Shown one piece after another: positions 56,350 through 64,000 of a stretch of 64,000 nt of DNA. Position 1 is the stretch's first letter, and each line of letters opens with the position of its first letter. Both the position numbers and the translations under genes were made by a program. The notes beneath the pieces are model-generated. The model was not told where the DNA came from. It searched no databases and saw nothing but the letters and a program-made list of their open reading frames with translations. The DNA comes from Rhizoclosmatium globosum (taxonomy: Eukaryota; Chytridiomycota; Chytridiomycetes; Chytridiales; Chytriomycetaceae): contig MCGO01000074.1 in the NCBI GenBank assembly GCA_002104985.1, forward strand, positions 1 through 64,000. The letters run 5' to 3'.

Positions 56350-56446
56350 AACCTCGAATAAACTCTATCTTGTGTCTGCAAATCGTGTCTTGTTTTTGGT
56401 TGGAAGGGAGGCATCCCAACCAAACCAATTTTCTCAACACCCACCC

Positions 56447-56458
56447 CCAAATTGGTTT
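56447..56458 (+). promoter_or_regulatory. CCAAATTGGTTT element, copy 1
   Basis: This 12-mer starts exactly 48 bp before the ATG of the first SH3 membrane gene. An identical 12-mer has the same spacing before the second gene. Confidence 0.5.
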
Positions 56459-56494
56459 CGAAAAAGTCTCTACACAGACACCTCCTGATCCATC

Positions 56495-58385
56495 ATGTCG
56501 TCCTGTATCTCTCTCAAAGGGAGCACAATGTGTCCAAGCTTTGTGAGTAAGTAGTGAATCCTGTTAAGTAAGATATGGTGATATCAGAGGCTGATATAGA
56601 ACCAACCCCGCAGGCTTTAATGCACTCATCCCAGCAAGTATTGCAACCAACGTTCATGACGCCGCCAGTTTCGATAGCTACATCAACGTCGCCATTACCG
56701 TGTCAAACACTCCCTTCACCTTTGGAGGAACTGTCAGAACAGATGCAAGTTTTGGGTGTCCAAACTGGGATGGAACCCAACTCAGATACCTTCAATCTTC
56801 CCTGTGTGCATACCTCGTCGCTGATGGAGTCGGAGTTGTGGCTGATTCGGATGCAGTGAATGCGCCAGGTACTCCTTGCAACCCAGCCAGTACTGTGGTG
56901 CCATTGTGTCAATCCTCCATGAACAAGTTTGGAACCAGCTGGAACACTGTGTTTAACAACAAGACCAACTGTCCGTCTCCTGGTCCTCTTGCGTTAGGCT
57001 CTGCCTCGTTGAGTTCTGTTATGACTGCATACACAAGCGCATTATCCACTGCTACTTCAACCTGTCTTGTAGCGGAAGGTACTCTTGAAAAACAATACTG
57101 TGGATTCGTTTCTGCCGCTGAAGCAAAGGCTTATTGTGCCACTGCCAGTCTCACGGCTGATCCATGCTGTTCTTCATTTGCTCCACCAACAACCACAATC
57201 GCAGCTACAACTACAGCTGCACCAACTGCTGCTATCTCTACTACAGCTGTTGCAACTACCACTGCTGCTGCGGCAGCTTCTACTACTTCTCTCCCCATCC
57301 CAATTATCGCTGGTGCCGCCGGAGGTGTAGTTCTTTTGATCATTATTGGTATCACCGTCTGGTGCTGTATGCGCCGAAAGAAGGCTGCCGCCGCTGAATC
57401 AAGCTACGACGACACCCACACATACGGAATGGAGGACAGACAAAACTTCCCCAACAAGGCTGCTCCAATGGGTTACGGCGCCGCACCAGTCCCAAGCAAC
57501 AACGGAAACACCTGCGAAGCCGTTTTCGATTACACACCCAACATGAGCGATGAATTGGCAACAATGGTCGGCGACAAGGTTCTCCTTAAGGCTGAATACG
57601 ATGACGGTTGGGGTTTCGGTGTCAACTTGCGTACACGCAAGGAGGGAATCTTGCCGCTTGATGTTCTTGACAAGTTTGCGCAAGGTAATAACCAGGCTCC
57701 ACAAGAGTACAACCAGCGCGCTTCGTCCATGTACGGGGCCAGCGAGTATGGAAACGCCCAATCCATGTACGATGCTAACCAGTCCATGTACGATGCGAAC
57801 CAGTCTATGTACGAGCCAAACGGCCAGCAATCTGGTTACAAGCCAAACAACCAGAGCATGTACTCTACTTACGAGGCTGGTACCGACTCTGTCTACTATG
57901 GAAACAACACCGAAAGTATGTACGCTCCAGGTCCTGCCGCTGGCGGAAAGGATGTTCACGACGTTGCCTATGATTTCACTCCAGAACAGCGTGACGAGAT
58001 TGAACTTCGTGTAGGTGATAAAGTTCAACTTCAACACCAATACGATGATGGTTGGGCCAAGGGTGTTAATTTGAGTATTGGTGCTACTGGTTTGTTCCCT
58101 CTGGATTGTCTGGCTGGCTTCGATGCTCCACAGGAGGACGAGAAGGGTAACAAGAAACACAACAACCGTGTTTCTTCCATCTACGGTGAAAGCGAGTACG
58201 GAAACTCTGTCTACTATGGAGACAACAACACGCAATCCATGTACCAGAGTGAATACGGAAACTCTGTCTACTACGGAAACGAGAACGGCCAAGACTCAGT
58301 ATACTACGGTAACGGACAGGACTCTGTTTACTATGGTAACAACACTGAGTCCGTCTATGCTCCTGCACCAAAGGGAAGAAGATGA
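56495..58385 (+). CDS. Cys-rich single-pass membrane protein with two SH3 domains and Tyr repeats
   Basis: Exon 1 (ATG 56495) gives CISLKGSTMCPSF, an intron near 56550-56613, then one long open frame. The ectodomain (about 185 residues) has paired Cys motifs: GCPNWDGTQLRYLQSS, TPCNPASTVVPLCQSS, CGFVSAAEAKAYC and the signature ADPCCSSF. A Thr/Ala-rich stalk leads to one transmembrane helix (IAGAAGGVVLLIIIGITVWC) and a basic stop (RRKK). The cytoplasmic part has SH3-1 (CEAVFDYTPNMSDELATMVG, DDGWGFGVNLRT) and SH3-2 (DVAYDFTPEQRDEIELRVGD, DDGWAKGVNLS, GLFPLDCL). Between and after them are repeats of SMYDANQ and SVYYGN. The layout is like yeast Fus1 (TM plus SH3). No cleavable signal peptide is visible. 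Confidence 0.85.
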
Positions 58386-58530
58386 ACGGGGTTATAATAT
58401 TCGCATTTTCGGGTTGGGACCAGCATGTGTACTCTTTCTTTTTATAATCATATTAGAATACGCTATCGAGAATAAATTTCATTTGAAAGGAAAGTTCAGT
58501 TCAACTTCTTTTTGTTAGAGCCACGCATCT

Positions 58531-58542
58531 CCAAATTGGTTT
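58531..58542 (+). promoter_or_regulatory. CCAAATTGGTTT element, copy 2
   Basis: Identical to the element at 56447-56458 and again 48 bp before the start codon (58579). This suggests a shared core-promoter or regulator site. Confidence 0.5.
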
Positions 58543-58578
58543 GTTCCAAAAACAGAGACACTCACCACTCATACCGCT

Positions 58579-59685
58579 ATGGCCGCTTACTGCCTTCCAT
58601 TGACTGGAAGTACAATGTGTCCAGACTATGCCAGTGAGTGCAGTAGTTTAAAGTGTTTATCGAATGAACTGCAATGCTTACCCAATTTGACAGCGGCTGG
58701 TCTCTCCGCCCTGATTCCCGTTCAACTAACGACAATTATCAAAGATGTTGCAACATTTGATGGTTACGTTCAGTCCTCAACACCCGCCGGACCAGACTTC
58801 ACCGCTCTCATGCGAAACCCTCAAGCATACAACTGCACAGGCTACGACGGCACAAACGGCTTCCGTTACTACATCACAGCTTTCTGCACACAATTTGTCG
58901 GCCAGGGAATCACCGATCCCACAACGCCTTGCAACCCAAAAGGCACCATCCTCCCAATCTGCTCCAAATCAATGTCTCAATTCGTTACCCAATTCTCAAA
59001 AGTCTTTGCATCCAAACAATGTCAAGCGGGACAAAACATTGTAGCGCAATCCTTCGTCAACAGTATCACTGACTTGCGTACTGCCAACGTTTTTTCGACG
59101 GACGCCTCTTGTACCGTCGCTTTATCTACAGAAACACAGAACTGTGGATTTGTTACGGCTGCTGAACAAGTTGTGTATTGTACAAGCGATGTTACCAAAG
59201 ACCCATGTTGTGTGGGAGTTGCCATTCCGAAACAAACTACCAATGTTGCCGCTACCACTGCTGCCGGTCCAGCACCAACTCAAGCTCCTGTAATTACAAC
59301 TCCTGCTGCTGCTCAAGATAGCGGAAGTGCTCTCACGGGTGTTACACTTTACGTTTTGATTGGAGGCGTGTCTGTTGTTGTTATACTCTTGGCAATTTTG
59401 CTTGCCCTCTACTTCTGCTATGGTAAACCAAAGAAGGGTGCACAGTTTGATGGATACAGTATGAATGAAAAGCAGGGGTTAGGGCGTGGTGGAAATGCAG
59501 CACCCGCTCGTGGAGGTTATGATGCAGGTCGTGGAGGAAATCAGGGAGGACGTGGAGGACCTGCTCCTTCTGGAAGGGGTAACTACGGAAATGATTCAGT
59601 GGGTCGTAGTGGAAGCCAGGGAGGTCGTGGCGGAAGTGCCGGCGGCCGAGGTAATGGACGTGGGGGCCGTGGAGGCAGAAACTAG
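58579..59685 (+). CDS. Cys-rich single-pass membrane protein with RGG-repeat tail
   Basis: This is a paralogue of the preceding gene: YCLPLTGSTMCPDYA, then a likely 60-bp intron (58634-58693, a multiple of three so the frame stays open), then GLSALIPVQLTT. The ectodomain motifs are YNCTGYDGTNGFRYYITAFC, TPCNPKGTILPICSKSMSQF, QNCGFVTAAEQVVYC and the signature KDPCCVG. A Thr/Ala/Pro stalk and one transmembrane helix (LYVLIGGVSVVVILLAILLA) follow. The cytoplasmic tail of about 85 residues is not SH3 but Gly/Arg-rich, with RGG and GRGG repeats to the end. RGG tails usually bind RNA or phase separate, which is odd for a membrane protein. The gene is intact. Confidence 0.85.
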   Translation: MAAYCLPLTGSTMCPDYASECSSLKCLSNELQCLPNLTAAGLSALIPVQLTTIIKDVATFDGYVQSSTPAGPDFTALMRNPQAYNCTGYDGTNGFRYYITAFCTQFVGQGITDPTTPCNPKGTILPICSKSMSQFVTQFSKVFASKQCQAGQNIVAQSFVNSITDLRTANVFSTDASCTVALSTETQNCGFVTAAEQVVYCTSDVTKDPCCVGVAIPKQTTNVAATTAAGPAPTQAPVITTPAAAQDSGSALTGVTLYVLIGGVSVVVILLAILLALYFCYGKPKKGAQFDGYSMNEKQGLGRGGNAAPARGGYDAGRGGNQGGRGGPAPSGRGNYGNDSVGRSGSQGGRGGSAGGRGNGRGGRGGRN

Positions 59686-59810
59686 ATTGTGCACAGATAA
59701 TGTGATTGAAAACACATAAATAAATATAGATAGTTAAATTTGGTTTCTGTGTTGGTGCGAGTGAGACACTTCGTCCCCCCAATTTTCGTTTCCATTTCCA
59801 GCAGCAGCTC

Positions 59811-62800
59811 ATGTCGCTCTGCCTTCCCCTTGCCGGCTCCACAGCCTGCCCAGACTTTGCAGGTATGTTCCCTAGGCTACAGAAAGCGAATCCTTGTTCC
59901 CTAGCAAGTGTGAAGGGTCATGACTTGAAGGAGATTGATAAATTGGCCACCTTTGACTGACTCGTTTGCTCAAGGTCTATCGGCGTTCATTCCGGCAAAT
60001 ATTGCCGCTCAAGTTACGTTTACATCGGTCACCGAGTTTGATACTTACATCAAGACCACTTCTGACTTCTCAGTGGGAACCAGTTTCTATAACGCTCTGA
60101 TTGGGGCGACCTACAACTGTCCTGGATTCGATGGAACTGGATTTCGTTACTATCAAACTGCCAATTGTGCCAATTTCGTTGGTCAGGGGATTGGCGCGAT
60201 TGCAGATGGTGCTACAACCCCTTGCAACCCGTAGGCACCGTGATGCCTATCTGTACATCCAGTATCAATGGCTTTATCACAGCATATGCAAAGGTCTTTG
60301 GAAACACTGCGGTCTGTCCAAATGGAGAAAATTCGCTCGCCGCTTCCATTCCACAGCCTCTTGTTAGCTACATCGCAAGCAATTACTTCACAACTGGAGG
60401 AAGTTGTGTTGTCGGTGAAGTTGCTGAAGCTCAGAACTGTGGTATGTTTCATGGCTAGTTGGATTGAAACCAATCTTAACTTTTGATCACCAGGATTCCG
60501 TACTGCTGCCGAGGCTACAAAGTTCTGTGCAGCTGATGTTACAAATGATCCATGTTGTCCAAAGAAAACAACTGCAGCGGCAGCTGCCACCAACGCCCCG
60601 CAGGCAACTTCCCAAGTCGCACCACCAACAACCGCTGGAACCGGTTCTTCCAGCAGCAGTGGTGGAATTTCAACCAACACTATCATTTACATCGGAGCTG
60701 GAGCCGGAGGTTCCCTCCTTATCATCATCGCCATTGTCGTTTATTGCTGCTGCATCAAAAAGAAGGCCCCACCAAAGAGCCTTGACGAATTCGAGAAGCA
60801 AAACATCCCAATGCAAAAAGTTGGATCGAAAGCAAACTTGCAAGGCGCTCCCATGGGAGTTTCTCAACCACCAAAAGGATCCAACATCCACACCGCCATG
60901 TTCAATTACACTGCTCAGATGCCTGACGAGATCAACACTCTTGCGGGCGATAAAGTTGCCGTGAAGCATGATACGATGACGGATGGGGTTTCGGAATGAA
61001 CTTGAGAACTCGTCAGGAGGATCTTTCCCATTGGACCTTTTGGATGGATTTGGTCAGAGCAGATGCACCACCAACAGCAGCCACAGCAACACAGCAAGAG
61101 AGCGTCGAGCTTGTACGGTCCTCCAGCGGGTATGAACCAAGGATTCGGGAACCAGAACCAAGGATTCAAGCCTGTTGCGATTCCAGTTGGTGTTCCTTTG
61201 CCAGGTGGCCCACAGCAATCTCAAGCTGGTGACGTTCGCAAGGTCGTTAAGCCATACAATCCTACCCAAAATGATGAGATTTTGTTGAGAGTTGGTGATT
61301 CCGTTAAGGTTGCTAATGAATACGAAGGTGCGGCTCACGTTTTGATTTCGAACTTTGTTACTGAAACGGTTAACAACAGATGGATGGGGTTTCGGTCAGA
61401 ATCTTTCTTCTGGAAAGCAAGGTCTTTTCCCTCTCGTTTCCCTTGGTCCAAAGCAGCAACAACAGCAGCCACAACAGCCACCTCAAGCACCTAAGCAGGC
61501 TCCTGTCGTTCCATCTGCCAATGATGCCCGTAAGGTTATCATGGAGTACCAACCTTCCCAAAGTGATGAAATTCTTTTGAGAGTGGGAGATGCCGTCAAG
61601 GTTGCCAACGAATATGACGGTTAGTTTGATTTTCTTTATTCTACGATGTTCTTATTCTGTGTTTTCAATTAGACGGTTGGGGTTTCGGAAAGAACTTGAC
61701 AACGAACCGTGAAGGTCTTTTCCCCTTGGACGTTCTTGCTCCAAAGCAAGGGGTGGTTTCTGCCAATGACAAGAAGCACGGCCAGCGTCTTTCTAGTCTT
61801 CAAGGTCCAGCTCCACCACAAAAGCCAGCTCTGACATTGTTATTGTTGCCGAAGACTTTGACCCAGAGAACCCAGATGAAATTGAGCTTCGCGTCGGTGA
61901 TCAGGTTCAGTTGAAGAAGCAATTTGACGACGGATGGGCTACTGGAACTAACAAGGTGACTGGGCTACTGGTTGTTCCCCTTGATTGTCTCGGGTTTGAG
62001 ATGGAAGCCAAAGAATGGAGACAAGAAACACAACCAGCGTGTTTCTTCCATTTACGATGCCGATTTCTCTGCCTACAGTGCTCCGTTCCAGCTATTCCAG
62101 TCCCAGCACCAGCCAAGAAAGAGGAAAAGAAGCCACTTCTGACATTGCCATTGTTGCGAAGACTTGACCCCGAGAACCCTGATGAAATTGAACTCCGTAT
62201 TGGTGACCAGTTCAGTTGAAGAAGCAATATGATGATGGATGGGCGACCGGAACCAACAAGATTACTGGCGCTACTGGTTGTTCCCACTTGACTGTCTTGC
62301 CGGATTTGAAGATGGAAAGCCAAAGAACGGTGACAAGAAGCACAACCAGCGTGTCTCGAGTATCTATGACGCTGACTTTTCTGCTTACTCTGCCCCTGTC
62401 CCAGCCGCTCCAGCTCCAGTTCCAGTCCCAGCCAAGACAGTCCCAGCCAAGAAGGAGGAGAAGAAGCCTGCCTCTGATATTGTCATTGTTGCTGAAGACT
62501 TTGACCCTGAAAATGCTGATGAAATTGAACTCCGTATTGGTGACCAGGTGCAATTGAAGAAACAGTATGACGATGGATGGGCTACTGGTACCAACAAGAT
62601 TACTGGTGCTACTGGACTGTTCCCGCTTGACTGTCTCGTTGGATTCGAGGATGGTAAACCAAAGAACGGTGACAAGAAACACAACCAACGTGTCTCCTCC
62701 ATTTACGATGCCGATTTCTCTGCCTACAGTGCCCCAGTTCCAGCTGCTCCAGCTCCAGCCCCAGTTGCTGCAGCTGCCCCCAAGAAGGATGGACTTCTGA

Positions 62801-63363
62801 TTGTTCAGTACGATTTCGACCCAGAAAACCCAGACGAAATTGAGCTCCGTGTAGGAGACCAGATCCAACTCAAGAAGCAATACGACGATGGCTGGGCCAC
62901 TGGATTGAACTTGAGCACGGGAGCCTCTGGACTCTTCCCACAAGATTGCTTGCCAGGATTCGGTCAGGTTGTGACTGATGAGAAGGGAAACAAAAAGAAC
63001 AAGGCGAGAGCGTCTAGTTTCTACGATGGTTACAGTTCTGCTGCTCCTGTTCCAGCTGTTGCTGCACCAGTTCCAGCCAAGGACGCCGGTGGAATCCAGA
63101 AGGCCGTGTTTGATTTCCCTCCTTCTCAATCTGATGAAATTAACATCAAGGCGGGAGACAAGATTCAAATTTTGCAGGCATACGATGACGGATGGGCGTT
63201 TGGAAAGAACCTTTCTTCTGGAAAGGAGGGTCTCTTCCCACTTGATGTCCTGCCTGCTGCCAATAATGCTGGTGGAAACGTTGGAAACAAGAACAGAACC
63301 TCGTCGCTGTATGGAATGGACTCCTACTACAATCAGGGCGGTCCTGCTTACGGAAAGTACTAA
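59811..63363 (+). CDS. Cys-rich single-pass membrane protein with about eight tandem SH3 domains
   Basis: The start MSLCLPLAGSTACPDFA is followed by an intron and GLSAFIPANIAAQVTF. The ectodomain carries YNCPGFDGTGFRYYQTANC, VMPICTSSINGFITAYAKVF and the signature NDPCCPKK. One transmembrane helix follows (IIYIGAGAGGSLLIIIAIVV, then YCCCIKKK). SH3 domains then follow near 60890, 61230, 61540, 61830, 62130, 62470, 62800 and 63090. All share ALYDY-like starts (FDPENPDEIELRVGD), DDGW and GLFPLD. Domains 4-7 and their linkers (HNQRVSSIYDADFSAYSAPV) are nearly alike at both DNA and protein level, so they are recent duplicates. At least six frame slips lie in 60230-62280. The last 374 codons (62239-63363) are open. 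One gene is assumed; a split into two cannot be excluded. Confidence 0.75.
61985..62960 (+). repeat. Tandem ~320-bp SH3-plus-linker repeat units
   Basis: Three successive units each encode an SH3 end (GATGLFPLDCL), GFEDGKPKNGDKKHNQRVSS, IYDADFSAYSAPVPAAPAP and a new SH3 start. The first unit is the most damaged. Similarity is visible by eye at DNA level over the whole unit. Confidence 0.7.
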
Positions 63364-63586
63364 GTTTTGTTTTTGATTTGTTTTTTTTTTTAGAGTTTAG
63401 TTCCTTTTTTGGGGGTGTTTCTACGGTCATATCTTATCCCGGTTTTATTGATTTCTATACATTCGCACACGCTGTAATAAAATAGTTTCTGTGTCTCTCC
63501 TCGTTTGTTTGAGCTGACTGAGATCGGAAGGGGTGCCAAAGAGATGGGCTGCCCATTTGTTTCTCTCGATTTTTGGACACCACAGC

Positions 63587-64000
63587 ATGTCATGCATCCC
63601 GCTCGCCGGGAGCTCGATGTGCCCGACTTTGCGGGTACGACAGCCAGTGCTTGATGATGCATGTGTATTCATACTGACCTGGCGTGCAGCATACAGCGCC
63701 TACATCCCGAACAACACCTGTCGACACCAACGTCGAGGCCTTTGACCAGTACCTCGGGACGCGGATCGCGCCAACTCCGGCGACGCCTCCTCGTTCGGCA
63801 CGTTCATGCGGACTACACTCGGCTGTGCAAACTGGGACGGGAGTGGGCTGCGGTACCACCAGTCGGCGCTGTGTGCCGCCTTCGTCACCGGCCTCGGCAC
63901 GGGCTCAATCTGCAACCATCGCCTGTCACTCCCTCGAAGATGTGCGCTTCGACTGTCACGGCTTACGTAACGAGCTTCAACGCCGTCCTGGCTTCCTCCT
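63587..64000 (+). CDS. Fourth Cys-rich membrane protein paralogue, N-terminal part (cut by window end)
   Basis: The ATG at 63587 starts MSCIPLAGSSMCP, the same N-terminal motif as its three upstream relatives. One base seems missing just after (expected DFAG). After an intron ending at about 63691 the sequence continues YSAYIPNNT, then VEAFDQYLGTRIA, FGTFMRTTLGCANWDGSGLR and YHQSALCAAFVTGLGTGS. These match the family ectodomain. The region is clearly more GC-rich than the other three genes. The transmembrane and cytoplasmic parts lie outside the window. Confidence 0.7.

Noticed and set aside
57399..58292. Long minus-strand ORF (297 codons)
   Set aside because: It is antisense to the SH3/Tyr-repeat gene, whose domains are clear on the plus strand. 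The antisense product is Val/Ser-biased without motifs.
62212..63168. Long minus-strand ORF (318 codons)
   Set aside because: It is antisense to the SH3 array. The regular codon pattern of the repeats keeps the opposite strand open.

Overview
This is a gene-dense eukaryotic window of about 40 protein genes. Many have short introns, mostly 40-90 bp with GT..AG ends. The gene content points to a flagellated, early-diverging fungus, most likely a chytrid. Cell-wall-type small secreted proteins, a HET-domain gene, a CipC-domain gene, SFM1, NSA1 and FCF1 fit a fungus. IFT25 and IQUB (cilium/flagellum), methylmalonyl-CoA epimerase, PrimPol and BuGZ are things a typical yeast lacks. No tRNA, rRNA, CRISPR or transposon was recognised.

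Layout. 1-10.2 kb: four related cytochrome P450 genes (one cut by the window edge), interrupted by a lysine-methyltransferase-like gene, a small secreted protein, a BLOC-1 subunit 2 and an MFS transporter. 10.3-18.3 kb: housekeeping genes (U-box cyclophilin PPIL2, NDUFS2 of complex I, a GPI-type Thr-rich protein, a STAS protein, FHIT, a second cyclophilin). 18.5-28.2 kb: HET-domain protein, BCS1 AAA ATPase, SAC3-like protein, ER DnaJ, methylmalonyl-CoA epimerase, BuGZ. 28.4-45 kb: IQUB, a zinc-finger/sirtuin fusion, PrimPol, PIG-N, a mitochondrial SF1 helicase, SFM1, IFT25, FCF1, a TOM5-like ORF, a DHHC palmitoyltransferase, MoaC. 45-56.4 kb: two Mpo1-like genes (one fused to a CipC domain), a Cys/Ser-rich protein, an FkbM methyltransferase with a decayed copy beside it, an acidic protein with C-terminal Atg8-binding-like motifs, PNGase A and NSA1. 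56.5-64 kb: a tandem family of four single-pass membrane proteins with a shared Cys-rich ectodomain and very different tails (two SH3 domains plus Tyr repeats; RGG repeats; eight SH3 domains; the fourth is cut by the window end).

The most novel item is this last family. It looks like a receptor/scaffold system in which one ectodomain is combined with different cytoplasmic modules. Other unusual points are the UBP-zinc-finger/sirtuin and CipC/Mpo1 fusions, an intron that splits the haem-ligand Cys codon in every P450 copy, and a first coding exon made of only an ATG in FCF1.

Many conserved genes, including housekeeping ones, are broken by single-base indels, often in homopolymers. This is best read as uncorrected assembly error, so most such genes are annotated as functional with a frame break. 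Gene ends are given from the first to the last recognisable coding base. Exon borders are stated where they could be read. All homology calls are from memory of family motifs; no search was run.
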